From positions 1 through 59,730 of the forward strand of contig JACIZI010000025.1 in the NCBI GenBank assembly GCA_014359475.1: a stretch of 59,730 nucleotides of DNA. The letters are read 5' to 3'. Shown one piece after another: positions 31,849 through 40,695 of this stretch; the first letter of the stretch is position 1; every line of letters starts with the position of its first letter. The notes beneath the pieces are model-generated. The model was not told the DNA's origin. It ran no database searches and saw only the letters and a list, made by a program, of their open reading frames with translations. This DNA is from Marinobacter sp. Lineage in GTDB: Bacteria > Pseudomonadota > Gammaproteobacteria > Pseudomonadales > Oleiphilaceae. A program made the position numbers and the translations under genes.

Positions 31849-32765
31849 GCCGCAGGCACAAGGGTCGCCGGGTTAACGGTATTCTGGTGATCGACAAGCC
31901 TGCAGGTATCACATCCAACGGGGTGCTCCAGCAGGTGAAACGCCTGTTTGGGGCGGCCAAGGCGGGCCACACCGGCGCGCTGGACCCCCTGGCTACCGGT
32001 GTGTTGCCCCTGTGTTTCGGGGAGGCCACCAAGTTCTCCCAGTCCATGCTGGACAGTGACAAGGCCTACATCACCACCGCCCGCCTGGGTATCCGCACGG
32101 AAACCGCAGACAGCGAGGGAGCGGTTGTGTGCGAGCGCCCGGTGCCTGCCCTGACGGAGCAGGACCTGGAGCCGGTACTGGCCCGTTTTCGCGGTGATAT
32201 TGAACAGGTTCCCTCCATGTACTCGGCCCTCAAGCACAAGGGCCGACCCCTCTATGAATACGCCCGGGAAGGCATCGAAATAGAGCGCCCTGCCCGCCCG
32301 GTGACTATCTATGAGCTGACCCTGCTGGCAGTACGGGAAACCGAGATTGATCTTGCCGTGAAATGCACCAAGGGGACCTATGTCCGTAACCTGGTGGAGG
32401 ACATCGGCGAGGTGCTGGGCTGTGGAGCCCATGTGAGTGCCCTGCGTCGTATCCTGGCCTCCGGGTTCAGCCTTGCACAGGCCCATCCGGTGGCAGAACT
32501 GGAGCAGATGCGGGAGCAGGGGGCGTCCCTCGATGCGCTGCTGGTGCCGGTGGACGCGGCACTCACCATGTTTCCGGAGGTTCATCTGGAAAGCGGGAAT
32601 TTACTGTCGATATTGAACGGACAACCCGTTAGAATATCGGGTCAGTCTTTGACCGGTCCGGTCCGCCTTTACGGTGAAAACCGTTTTGTGGGCCTCGGTG
32701 AAGGACAGCCAGAAGGCGAAGATACGGTGAAAATCGTACCCCGCCGGCTGGTCGCAAGCAGTTGA
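31845..32765 (+). CDS. truB: tRNA pseudouridine-55 synthase TruB
   Basis: The 306-residue enzyme makes pseudouridine 55 in the T loop of tRNAs. The catalytic Asp47 lies in [15 protein letters not shown]; other motifs are the N-terminal [34 protein letters not shown] and the C-terminal PUA-like domain ([11 protein letters not shown]). The start is TTG 31845, overlapping the rbfA stop by 4 bp, which suits translational coupling. Confidence 0.97.
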   Translation: MSRRHKGRRVNGILVIDKPAGITSNGVLQQVKRLFGAAKAGHTGALDPLATGVLPLCFGEATKFSQSMLDSDKAYITTARLGIRTETADSEGAVVCERPVPALTEQDLEPVLARFRGDIEQVPSMYSALKHKGRPLYEYAREGIEIERPARPVTIYELTLLAVRETEIDLAVKCTKGTYVRNLVEDIGEVLGCGAHVSALRRILASGFSLAQAHPVAELEQMREQGASLDALLVPVDAALTMFPEVHLESGNLLSILNGQPVRISGQSLTGPVRLYGENRFVGLGEGQPEGEDTVKIVPRRLVASS

Positions 32766-32853
32766 TGGTTTCGACCGTCGCTGACTAGCCGGGCTGCAGA
32801 GATGCGCGGTTCGGCCGGATGATTTTCAGGCATCGCATACAATGAGGTGATTT

Positions 32854-33123
32854 ATGGCACTTTCAGCCGAAGAGAAAGCACAGATCGTCAAGGATTATCA
32901 GCAGGGTGAGGGCGATACCGGCTCTCCGGAAGTTCAGGTAGCACTGCTGAGCGCCAATATCGACAAGCTTCAGGACCATTTCAAGACCAACAAGCAGGAT
33001 CACCATTCCCGGCGTGGTCTGATTCGTATGGTTAACCAGCGTCGTAAGCTGCTGGACTACCTGAAGCGCAAGAACGCCGACCGTTATCTGGATCTGATCC
33101 AGCGTCTGGGTCTGCGTCGGTAA
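32854..33123 (+). CDS. rpsO: 30S ribosomal protein S15
   Basis: The 89-residue ribosomal protein S15 binds 16S rRNA early in assembly of the platform. The whole sequence is typical, including [41 protein letters not shown] and the end [19 protein letters not shown] lies just before the start. It sits between truB and pnp as in most gammaproteobacteria. Confidence 0.99.
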   Translation: MALSAEEKAQIVKDYQQGEGDTGSPEVQVALLSANIDKLQDHFKTNKQDHHSRRGLIRMVNQRRKLLDYLKRKNADRYLDLIQRLGLRR

Positions 33124-33137
33124 TCCGGCGACCTGCC

Positions 33138-33163
33138 GGCCGGCCACCGTTCCGGTGCCGGCC
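33138..33163 (+). other. GC-rich hairpin after rpsO
   Basis: GGCCGGCCACCG pairs with CGGTGCCGGCC around a short centre, with one bulged C. No T run follows, so it is more likely a 3'-end-protecting or processing structure than an intrinsic terminator. Confidence 0.55.
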
Positions 33164-33297
33164 AGTGCCTCTGGCAACCACGAAGGACTTGTTTCTGAAG
33201 GGTTGCCGGGGCTGCTTCTCCACCCATTTCCCGAACAGGGACCGGTTGTTTCGGTGGCACCGGAGCTTGCATCTGTAACAATGGAAAGCACCGATAG

Positions 33298-33342
33298 CAG
33301 GTTGTTGAAAAGCCCGGGAACCCGGGGTTTTACAACAGCCTG
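33298..33342 (+). promoter_or_regulatory. Long hairpin in the pnp leader, possible RNase III site
   Basis: The two arms (33298-33318 and 33321-33342) pair over about 20 bp, ending in CCCGGG-AA-CCCGGG at the tip, with a bulge and one mismatch. It lies about 115 nt before pnp. In E. coli the pnp leader is cut by RNase III in a similar long stem, after which PNPase represses its own synthesis. No T run follows. The rest of the rpsO-pnp gap shows no open frame of note. Confidence 0.55.
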
Positions 33343-33458
33343 TTTGCTTTCAGACAGTGCTGGTTCTGCACCGTTTTGCACCCGATTCCTGCGTTTACTG
33401 ACTGAAACAGCAGCCGGCCACAACCGCCGCCTGTTATCCGAGAAAACCAGGAGTTAAT

Positions 33459-35579
33459 GTGAGTCCACAACCAATCAAGAAAACCTTCGAACTGGGCGGC
33501 CAGACGGTCACTCTGGAGACCGGACGTATTGCCCGCCAGGCAACCGGTGCGGTGCTGGTCACCATCGATGATGTGTCTGTACTGGGTACCGTCGTCGGTG
33601 CCAAAGAGCCAAAACCGGGCCAGGGATTTTTCCCGCTGACCGTCAACTACACCGAGAAGACCTATGCCGTGGGCAAGATTCCCGGCGGCTTCTTCAAGCG
33701 TGAAGGTCGTCCTTCCGAGAAGGAAACCCTGACTTCGCGCCTGATTGACCGTCCGATCCGTCCGCTGTTCCCGAACGGCTACATGAACGAAGTTCAGGTT
33801 GTCCTGACCGTCATGTCTGCCAACAAGACCCACGATCCTGACATTGCGGCCATGCTGGCGGCTTCTGCCGCTCTGGCCATTTCCGGCATCCCGTTCGACG
33901 GTCCGATCGGCGCGTCCCGCGTGGCCTTTACCAACGAGCGTGGCTATTTCCTCAACCCGACCTTTGAAGAACTGGAAACCTCCCTGCTGGACATGGTGGT
34001 TGCCGGTACTGAAGACGCGGTACTGATGGTTGAGTCCGAAGCCAAGGGGCTTACTGAAGACCAGATGCTGGGCGGTGTGTTGTTTGCCCATGAGGAAATG
34101 CAGTCGGCCATCAAGGCGATCAAAGAATTTGCCGAGGAGAACGGCAAGCCCCGCTGGGACTGGCAGCCGGAGCAGGAAAATACCGAATTACTGAACGCTA
34201 TCGATGGCGAGTTCCGCGGAGCCATCGAGGAAGCCTACAGCATCCGTGACAAGATGGAGCGTTACGGTCGCCTGAGCGAAGTGAAATCCGCGGCGGTCGA
34301 GAAGTTTGCCGGTGACGAAGAAGGCCAGCCCTCCGAGGAAGAGGTCCGGAAGTACTTCGCCAAGATCGAGAAAACTGCGGTTCGCCAGCAGGTGCTGGAC
34401 GGCAAGCCGCGGATCGACGGTCGTGACAACAAGACCGTTCGACCGATCGAAGTGGAAGTGGGCGTACTGCCGAGTGTTCATGGCTCCGCGCTGTTCACCC
34501 GTGGCGAGACCCAGGCCATCGTGACGGCCACCCTGGGTACTGCCCGCGATATGCAGATCATCGATGCTCTGGAAGGCGAACGTAAGGATCCGTTCCTGTT
34601 CCACTACAACTTCCCTCCCTACTCCGTAGGCGAAGCGGGGCGTATGGGCAGTCCGGGCCGTCGTGAAATTGGTCACGGGCGTCTGGCCAAGCGCGGTGTG
34701 CAGGCAGTCATGCCGACTATTGAGGAATTCCCGTACACTATCCGCGCGGTATCCGAGATCACTGAATCGAATGGTTCCAGCTCCATGGCTTCCGTGTGTG
34801 GTTCTTCCCTGGCGCTGATGGATGCGGGTGTGCCGCTGAAGGCTCCCGTAGCCGGTATTGCCATGGGCCTGGTCAAGGAAGGCGACAAATTTGCGGTTCT
34901 GACCGACATTCTGGGCGACGAGGACCACCTGGGCGATATGGACTTCAAGGTTGCCGGTACCAAAGACGGTGTCACTGCCCTGCAGATGGACATCAAGATC
35001 CAGGGCATTACCGACGAAATCATGGAAATTGCCCTGGAGCAGGCCCATGAGGCACGTCTGCATATCCTGGGCGAAATGAACAAGGTACTGGGCGAATCCC
35101 GTGCCGAGCTGTCTGACCGTGCGCCGAGTATCACTACCATCAAGATCCATCCGGACAAGATCCGTGACGTGATCGGTAAAGGCGGTGCCACCATCCGTTC
35201 CATCTGTGATGAGACTGGTGCTTCCATCGATCTGGACGACGACGGCAACGTGAAGATCTACGCGGACAACCAGGCGGCTGCCCAGGCTGCAGTCAACCGC
35301 GTGAAGGAAATCACCGCCGAGATCGAGGTGGGTGCCATCTACAAGGGCAAGGTTGAGCGTATTGTGGACTTCGGTGCCTTTGTGAATATCCTGCCTGGCA
35401 AGGATGGTCTGGTGCATATCTCCCAGATCTCCGAGCGCCGTATCGAGAATGTCACTGACGAGCTGAGCGAAGGTCAGGAAGTTCTGGTCAAGGTGCTGGA
35501 TGTCGATAACCGTGGACGGGTGAAGCTGTCCATGAAGGAAGTTCAGGAAGGCGAGCAGCCGACTGACTTCGGAGCCTGA
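33459..35579 (+). CDS. pnp: Polynucleotide phosphorylase
   Basis: The 706-residue phosphorolytic 3'-5' exoribonuclease is a component of the RNA degradosome. It has two RNase PH-like domains (first from about residue 10, second from about 320 with [18 protein letters not shown]), a connecting helical domain, then KH ([20 protein letters not shown]) and S1 ([32 protein letters not shown]) domains. The start is GTG 33459, preceded by CAGGAG. It ends the operon; an intrinsic terminator follows. Confidence 0.99.
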   Translation: MSPQPIKKTFELGGQTVTLETGRIARQATGAVLVTIDDVSVLGTVVGAKEPKPGQGFFPLTVNYTEKTYAVGKIPGGFFKREGRPSEKETLTSRLIDRPIRPLFPNGYMNEVQVVLTVMSANKTHDPDIAAMLAASAALAISGIPFDGPIGASRVAFTNERGYFLNPTFEELETSLLDMVVAGTEDAVLMVESEAKGLTEDQMLGGVLFAHEEMQSAIKAIKEFAEENGKPRWDWQPEQENTELLNAIDGEFRGAIEEAYSIRDKMERYGRLSEVKSAAVEKFAGDEEGQPSEEEVRKYFAKIEKTAVRQQVLDGKPRIDGRDNKTVRPIEVEVGVLPSVHGSALFTRGETQAIVTATLGTARDMQIIDALEGERKDPFLFHYNFPPYSVGEAGRMGSPGRREIGHGRLAKRGVQAVMPTIEEFPYTIRAVSEITESNGSSSMASVCGSSLALMDAGVPLKAPVAGIAMGLVKEGDKFAVLTDILGDEDHLGDMDFKVAGTKDGVTALQMDIKIQGITDEIMEIALEQAHEARLHILGEMNKVLGESRAELSDRAPSITTIKIHPDKIRDVIGKGGATIRSICDETGASIDLDDDGNVKIYADNQAAAQAAVNRVKEITAEIEVGAIYKGKVERIVDFGAFVNILPGKDGLVHISQISERRIENVTDELSEGQEVLVKVLDVDNRGRVKLSMKEVQEGEQPTDFGA

Positions 35580-35606
35580 TAACGGGCTGAGCTTTTAGCT
35601 CGAATG

Positions 35607-35642
35607 AAACCCGCCTTTCCTTTTGGGATTGGCGGGTTTTTT
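35607..35642 (+). terminator. Terminator of pnp
   Basis: AAACCCGCC pairs with GGCGGGTTT around a 15-nt loop and continues into TTTTTT. It lies 28 bp after the pnp stop. Confidence 0.85.
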
Positions 35643-35670
35643 CGTTTCAGGACTGGTGGGGTTGGTGGAG

Positions 35671-35784
35671 GCGCTGTTCAGGGGAGGGCTTTTCAAAACA
35701 CGCCCGTGAATACGTCCCTGTAGGGCTCGGGCGCAGCCATCCATGGCTGCTTACGGTTTTGAAAAGCCCTCCCCTGAACAGCGC
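35671..35784. repeat. Structured hairpin element, copy 1
   Basis: Arms of 29 bp (35671-35699 and 35756-35784) are perfectly complementary, beginning GCGCTGTTCAGGGG. They enclose a 56-nt loop that starts ACGCCCGTGAATACGTCCC and contains its own 8-bp stem (GCAGCCAT and ATGGCTGC). The same loop, with different but again perfectly paired arms, occurs at 59594-59705. The element lies between the pnp terminator and a convergent hydrolase gene. There is no open frame of interest. Confidence 0.9.
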
Positions 35785-35843
35785 TAGATACCTCGTGCCA
35801 GTCTCTTTGTTGCCCCTACGCCTGCGATTCATTCACGGTGCTT

Positions 35844-36746
35844 TTATTCCGCGTCCTTCCGCGGTTTCCGCGGCAAATCATCGTTACCCTCCATAAACTC
35901 CAACAGCCCCTCTTTAAACTCCGGCAACACAAACGTCCCCCCGTGTCCGGTATCGGTCCGCATCAGGGTTTTGGGCTCGTCTGCTGCTTCATACAATCGC
36001 AGGCCATGGTGGAAGGGGATCAGTCCGTCGCGGACGCTGTGAATGACCATAACCGGCACCGGGCTGATGCGGGCGATGTGGTCCACGCCTTCGTAATCGT
36101 CGGGAATGGTCCAGCTGAGGGGGATTTGCAGGGGCCAGGTAAGCCAGAAGCCGTCGAGTTTTTCCCGGGTGATGGCGCGAAAGCCGGAGAAGGTGGCATC
36201 GAGGATGACTCCGTCCAGCGGCGGTTGCCGGTTTCGCTGGGTCCATTCGGCAGCAACGGGGATGGCGAGGCCGCCGCCGAGGCTCTGGCCCAGAATGAAC
36301 AAGGGCTTTCCTCCAAGCCGGGCGGGTTGGCTGGCGAGCCAGCGCAGGCCGGTTTCTGTGTCGCTCAGGGTGCCTTCGAGGGTGGAGACACCGGTGGAGC
36401 GGCCGTAGCCCCGGTAGTCCAGGGCGAAGACGTTGTAGCCTTTGTCCGGGAGCCAGGCGACGTTGAGGATGTGGCTGCTGATGTTCTGGGCGTTGCCGTG
36501 GAGGAAGTAGACGGTCCCCTTGGCCGGAGTCTGTACGGCCGGCAGCCACCAGCCGTGCAGGGTTTCACCGTCCGGGGATTGCAGGCTGATGTCTTCGTAT
36601 GCCAGGTTGAGCCGGTCCGGGGTGATATAGGTGGCCCGGTCCGGGTAGAAGAACATACCACTGCAGCCGCCGAGCAACAGGGCAAGGCCGGTTGCCATGG
36701 TGATGCGTTGGAGCTTCAGAAATAAGCGTGCAGACCCATCTGCCAT
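35844..36746 (-). CDS. Alpha/beta-hydrolase lipoprotein
   Basis: The 300-residue protein has an N-terminal signal with lipobox LLGGC (Cys28), so it is probably an outer-membrane or periplasmic lipoprotein. The hydrolase fold follows: oxyanion region YFLHGNAQN, nucleophile elbow GQSLGG (Ser155), Asp240 in HSVRDGLIP and His268 in DTGHGGTF. It resembles the FrsA/BEM46-like serine hydrolases; the substrate is unknown. It overlaps the end of the DUF4105 gene by 31 bp and is the last gene of that operon. The final ten residues (LPRKPRKDAE) are encoded by a dispersed repeat, so the original C-terminus was replaced. A shorter start at 36698 is possible but would leave a poor signal peptide. Confidence 0.85.
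   Translation of the reverse strand: MADGSARLFLKLQRITMATGLALLLGGCSGMFFYPDRATYITPDRLNLAYEDISLQSPDGETLHGWWLPAVQTPAKGTVYFLHGNAQNISSHILNVAWLPDKGYNVFALDYRGYGRSTGVSTLEGTLSDTETGLRWLASQPARLGGKPLFILGQSLGGGLAIPVAAEWTQRNRQPPLDGVILDATFSGFRAITREKLDGFWLTWPLQIPLSWTIPDDYEGVDHIARISPVPVMVIHSVRDGLIPFHHGLRLYEAADEPKTLMRTDTGHGGTFVLPEFKEGLLEFMEGNDDLPRKPRKDAE
35847..35876. repeat. Dispersed CCGCGG repeat, short copy
   Basis: The 30-bp stretch (TTCCGCGTCCTTCCGCGG and on through TTTCCGCGGCAAA) is nearly identical to 47597-47628 and to the inverse complement of 47461-47489. Here it forms the 3' end of the hydrolase gene. Confidence 0.75.
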
Positions 36747-38581
36747 GTTGTCTGATACCTGTCGAAGTGATGTTCCCGGGTGCCTTGAGCAAACAGGCTG
36801 AAGGACCGGCCGAAGTGGATGGCGGCGTTGCCGTATAGCTGATCCTGCCGGTGCTGGTCGCTGATGATCCAGGCTTTGGTTTTTGTTCCTGCCAGCAGGC
36901 TGACGCGATTACCCTGGTACAGCACGCCAAGATCGGCACCGGGGGCCATGTCATAGCCCCGGCTAAGGTCGTCATCAACCTCGAGGTCGCCGGTGGCCAG
37001 GGCGAAGGCCTGGGTGCCGGGAGCAACACGCCAGCTGCCGCCGGCCCCGCCTTCCACATAAGGTGTCAGAACCCGCCGGGTACCTGTGTCAGTGCGACGG
37101 CCGCCGAAGCCGATCTGCCAGGACAGGGGGGAGAAAAAGTCCGTTCTGGGCGTGATGGATCGAAGTCCCAATAGTGTCAGGGCTTCGAGCTGCCATTCGC
37201 CATTGTCATAACGTCGCGCCCTGGTGGAAAGAAACTCGAGCGCGGCGCCGGGGCGGTAGCCTCCAGGGGGATCAATCAGTGCATGGTAGGCCGGCTGTAA
37301 AGAGAGCTCTGTAAATTCACGTCCACCGATGCTGCCGACTGCAATGCCTGCCCTGAGAGTAGCGTGTCCCTGGTCATCCCGGAACTCCGGAGCAGGCGGG
37401 TTTAGGGTCGGGGTGGCATTATCAAGACGGCTTCTGGCTGACAGCAGCCGATGGGAGAGCGGTGCCGATATTTGCCTGGGGATGCCACCCGCTTCGCTTT
37501 GATAGCGAATGTACTCGTAGGTGGCATCCAGAAGCAGGGCCTGATTATCGATCGAGAGCGATTGATACGCAGGGCTGTCAGCCGGGTCGACCCGGTTCCC
37601 GGCAATGTCGAGCGACAGGTTGCGGAGATCCTCTGGCAGTCTGGCGATCAGGTGTTTGGCCTTGCTGAATTGGGAGGCGCGCCAGGTAACGTTATCCACC
37701 AGCCCTGCCCGCATTACCCAGCGAACGGTATCCGTGGGTATGGCGTGGGTGGTGACATTGCTCAACAGGTCACTGTCTTCACGGGCAACATCAATAAGCG
37801 CGAGCAGCCGGTAGGCGCAGTTTTCATCGAGGAAATAATAATCGAAGTTCGTATCCTTCAGCTCCCATGCATGCGCCAGCATCATGCGTATCTCGCCCTC
37901 AGTAAGGTTCAGACGATATTCCCATAAATCGCGGTGTTCCAGCGCAGAATAAAGCCGGATTTTCTCGTAGTAAGGCTGCACGGTAGTCCCCCCTGGGTAA
38001 CCACCGAAAAGACCTTTGATGGCAAAGGCCAGTTCATTGTCATCAGCGGGTGGTTCTGCCGCGTAAGAAATGGTCTTTGAAAGCATTACTTCGCCACCCT
38101 CTGCGTTCCTCGCCGGATCGAGCCGCAGAAAAGTGTGGCCGAACATTGAGGAGGGACTGTTGAGGTAAGATGCGGCGAAGACCAGGGTCACCGACCTCGT
38201 ATCCAGCTTCCTCAGCCAGTCCTGGTAAGCCGGGCAATCCGGTGCCGGGGCAGACCACCTGAGCTGTTTTTTGAGCCAGATGTACCTTGCCGGGAACCGA
38301 CAGGCCAGAGGAGCTTCTTCAGTACGGGGATGCTGCAAGGCCGAAATCGTAGCCGCCAGCTCTTTTTTCGGCGACACCCGCCCCTCCGGACTGAGGAAGA
38401 ACCCGTCATCGTCTGCCTGGCTTGTGTAGCCGCCTCCGAGCCAGTCTTTCTGGTAGTGGCCCAGGGCCAGCCAGGTGGGGTGCTTGTGCAGATTTTCTGC
38501 CGGGGTAAGTGGCGAGGCGGCAATAGAATGCGGGAGTAATATGCAAAACATAACTCCGATCAAGTTAAGTGGCAGGGACAT
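36716..38581 (-). CDS. DUF4105-family envelope protein with C-terminal beta-barrel
   Basis: The 621-residue exported protein starts at ATG 38581 with a signal peptide (MSLPLNLIGVMFCILLPHSI, cleaved near AAS). Residues about 130-330 form the DUF4105 (Lnb-type) domain, with VTLVFAASYLNSPSSMFGHTFLRLD and a conserved NYDYYFLDENCAYRLL-like stretch (here NFDYYFLDENCAYRLL) that looks like a Cys/His papain-like or NlpC-like active site. The last 200 residues alternate short amphipathic strands with Gly turns and end in an aromatic residue (GLHAYF), which suggests an outer-membrane barrel. The biochemical activity is not known. It lies in a three-gene operon after a DUF3015 gene and before a lipoprotein hydrolase. 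Confidence 0.8.
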   Translation of the reverse strand: MSLPLNLIGVMFCILLPHSIAASPLTPAENLHKHPTWLALGHYQKDWLGGGYTSQADDDGFFLSPEGRVSPKKELAATISALQHPRTEEAPLACRFPARYIWLKKQLRWSAPAPDCPAYQDWLRKLDTRSVTLVFAASYLNSPSSMFGHTFLRLDPARNAEGGEVMLSKTISYAAEPPADDNELAFAIKGLFGGYPGGTTVQPYYEKIRLYSALEHRDLWEYRLNLTEGEIRMMLAHAWELKDTNFDYYFLDENCAYRLLALIDVAREDSDLLSNVTTHAIPTDTVRWVMRAGLVDNVTWRASQFSKAKHLIARLPEDLRNLSLDIAGNRVDPADSPAYQSLSIDNQALLLDATYEYIRYQSEAGGIPRQISAPLSHRLLSARSRLDNATPTLNPPAPEFRDDQGHATLRAGIAVGSIGGREFTELSLQPAYHALIDPPGGYRPGAALEFLSTRARRYDNGEWQLEALTLLGLRSITPRTDFFSPLSWQIGFGGRRTDTGTRRVLTPYVEGGAGGSWRVAPGTQAFALATGDLEVDDDLSRGYDMAPGADLGVLYQGNRVSLLAGTKTKAWIISDQHRQDQLYGNAAIHFGRSFSLFAQGTREHHFDRYQTTWQMGLHAYF

Positions 38582-38651
38582 GCAAGTTGATTTCGAGCGG
38601 ATAGTTTGGATGGGCACCTTCCCTGGTGCGCCAGCGGTTGAGGGGTTGGTT

Positions 38652-39113
38652 TTAACCTGCAACGTAATGTTTGAGCTCGGGGCTTTCCTCCATTACCGCC
38701 ACTATGTGGTTTACGGCTTCGCCAGAGGTTGTCTCGGGAGTAGGAAAAATTGAGGCAAAGTGCTTGTTCAGCAGTGTGTATAGTGCCGGGCGGTCATCCG
38801 GAGCGACACCGAGGGAGGCGGCCAGCGCAGTGAGGTGCTCTCCTTCACCCCGGGCCATGTCCGCAGCGATTGCGTCGGCCCTTGAGTGCATCAGCATCGC
38901 CATCGACTGAACATTTTCGTTGGTGTTACAGCCAGCAATGCCTAGTGTCATGCTGACTGTCTGAGAGGCCATTCCATTGGTCGTGGCTGCCAGGACATGG
39001 GGCACGATTCCTGATTGTCCCTTCCAGACCATGGCACCAACCCCGCACCCTGGCTGGGCATTCGCCAGACCAGTCCCGAAAAGTAACATCAGAGTAAGCG
39101 AAATTTTCTTCAT
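38652..39113 (-). CDS. Exported DUF3015-family protein
   Basis: The 153-residue protein has a signal peptide (MKKISLTLMLLFGTGLANA). The mature part begins QPGCGVGAMVWKGQSGIVP and contains TLGIAGCNTNENV, the paired-Cys pattern of DUF3015. The rest is mostly helical (DARADAIAADMARGEGEHL-like). The start at 39113 has TAAGGAG 7 bp upstream; longer in-frame starts lack both signal peptide and ribosome site. DUF3015 and DUF4105 genes are often adjacent in gammaproteobacteria, suggesting a shared, undescribed envelope role. Confidence 0.82.
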   Translation of the reverse strand: MKKISLTLMLLFGTGLANAQPGCGVGAMVWKGQSGIVPHVLAATTNGMASQTVSMTLGIAGCNTNENVQSMAMLMHSRADAIAADMARGEGEHLTALAASLGVAPDDRPALYTLLNKHFASIFPTPETTSGEAVNHIVAVMEESPELKHYVAG

Positions 39114-39325
39114 TGAGCGTCTCCTTAGGGTTCGTCGGGTAGGGAATTGTCCAGGTTGTTTAATAGTTCCAAATTTCTGCTTGCATTTTAGGCCCACCAA
39201 CATTACCAATAGTAAATGATTGCCGGCTCCCGGCTAAGGTGGCCTACTCATCATACAGCGTAGTACGGAAGTCGTGCGTTGTTTAGGCCGATATCGCACT
39301 TTTATGGATGATAGGTGAAAAAATG

Positions 39326-40147
39326 ATGTCAATTCGTGTTGCTGCTGTACTGGTCATTGTCATGACCCTCATGGCCGGATGTACCTCGATGTCCCGTCAG
39401 ATTGGTTCTCTGACCGATAACAAATATGCCGAACCCCGAAGCGGAACCGTCTGGGTTGTTCCTCCTCCTCAGCTTGCGCCACCCGCTGCCAATGCACGCA
39501 CGGTATACATTTCCTACCGCAACATCAGTGACAGTGATATTGATTTGCTTGAGCTTCTCAGGACTTCTGCAAGGGAGCAGGGTTGGGCTGTGACCAACGA
39601 TCCCACCAATGCGAACTATCGTTTGCGTGCTTCCACCCGCTTTTTTGGCGAGGTAGAGCCAGAGTCCGGAGGGGCTTTTGCAGCCAGCAGCATGGGTGCT
39701 ATCGCTGGTGCCGCGACAGGCCTGGGAACGGGCGTTGCTGTGGCTAATGCGACGGATAGCGGTTTGGCTGGGGCAGCCGCGGGTATCGGCGTGGGCGGAT
39801 TAGTGGCTGCGGGTATCACAAATGCTTCGAAACCCAGGGAATGGGCGTTAATTGTAGATGTGGTTCTTGAAGAATATCACTCCGAGCAGGTTGAATTCAC
39901 CATGGCGACAGATTCCTCAAGTGGGACCAGCGATCGCGCCGGCACGGGCAATTCGCGTATGGCTTCCGGAGGTGGCACTGCCAAGTCAAATTCTTCCGGA
40001 GCTACCATCACGAAGACCAGTAATTATTTCCCCCATGGCATCCGTTTGTCCGTCTGGGCCAATCAGATGAATATGAAAGAGGAAGAAGCCCTGCCGCACA
40101 TTGAGGAGCGAACGCAAAGGGTAGTGACGCAAATGCTGCCCATGTAG
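39326..40147 (+). CDS. TraT-like outer-membrane lipoprotein
   Basis: The 273-residue protein has a signal peptide and lipobox LMAGC. It continues with a TraT-family layout: TVYISYRNISDSDIDLLELL, a glycine-zipper membrane stretch (SSMGAIAGAATGLGTGV and AAAGIGVGGLVAAGI), ALIVDVVLEE, a Ser/Gly-rich segment, and IRLSVWANQMNMKEEEALPHIEE near the end. Plasmid TraT blocks entry of similar plasmids and confers serum resistance; the role of chromosomal versions is unclear. An AGGTGA site favours ATG 39326 over ATG 39323. It converges on the TRL-like gene. Confidence 0.82.
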   Translation: MSIRVAAVLVIVMTLMAGCTSMSRQIGSLTDNKYAEPRSGTVWVVPPPQLAPPAANARTVYISYRNISDSDIDLLELLRTSAREQGWAVTNDPTNANYRLRASTRFFGEVEPESGGAFAASSMGAIAGAATGLGTGVAVANATDSGLAGAAAGIGVGGLVAAGITNASKPREWALIVDVVLEEYHSEQVEFTMATDSSSGTSDRAGTGNSRMASGGGTAKSNSSGATITKTSNYFPHGIRLSVWANQMNMKEEEALPHIEERTQRVVTQMLPM

Positions 40148-40200
40148 GCACTGTGTGCCCGTTTCATACCTGCGGGCTGGCATATTGTTAGAGCAGGTAG

Positions 40201-40233
40201 CCGGAGACCATCTGTGCCAGTCTCCGGTTTTTT
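40201..40233 (+). terminator. Terminator after the TraT-like gene
   Basis: CCGGAGAC and GTCTCCGG form a perfect 8-bp stem around an 11-nt loop and run into TTTTTT. Confidence 0.85.
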
Positions 40234-40278
40234 GACATGCTCCAGTGCCAGGGCTGAAGCACGAAAGGGTGCTCGAGC

Positions 40279-40587
40279 TTAGTTACCGTAAACAGTCAGC
40301 TCATAGTTACCGATGACGCCCAGGATGTTGTTGGCTTTCCAGTCCATGTGGGTCACCTCGGTAATGCCACCATCAGCCTTGGCAGCTTCGATGCTGCAGT
40401 CGCCCTGGGCGACCAGAACCAGGATGCTCTGACATTTGGCACGGCCAACCTTGGTGGCCTCACCGTTGGCAGTTGCGCCAGCCGGCAAAGTAACGTCAGT
40501 CAGGATAACGCCAACAGGCATGGAAGTAGCGCAGCCAGCCAGCGAAACGGAAGCAGCGAGAGCCAGAGTAGAAAGAACTTTTTTCAC
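40279..40587 (-). CDS. TRL-like small lipoprotein
   Basis: The 102-residue protein starts at GTG 40587 (AAGGATA ribosome site) with KKVLSTLALAASVSLAGC, a lipoprotein signal. The mature part carries the TRL-like signature: PVGVILTDVTLPAGATANGE, KVGRAKCQSILVLVAQGDCSIEAAK, and a C-terminal NNILGVIGNYELTVYGN. Family function is unknown; members are often stress- or surface-associated. A minus-strand TATGAT at about 40651-40656 with TTCAAA 17 bp upstream could be its promoter. It lies downstream of livF on the same strand. Confidence 0.8.
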   Translation of the reverse strand: MKKVLSTLALAASVSLAGCATSMPVGVILTDVTLPAGATANGEATKVGRAKCQSILVLVAQGDCSIEAAKADGGITEVTHMDWKANNILGVIGNYELTVYGN

Positions 40588-40695
40588 GAGGACTATCCTT
40601 ATGTTAGTCAGCTTTGTTTTCCCTGAGGGCTTTATCAGCCCTCGGAGGATCATAGTCGATTTTCCTGATAATTTGAACCGCACATAAGGAGGATC

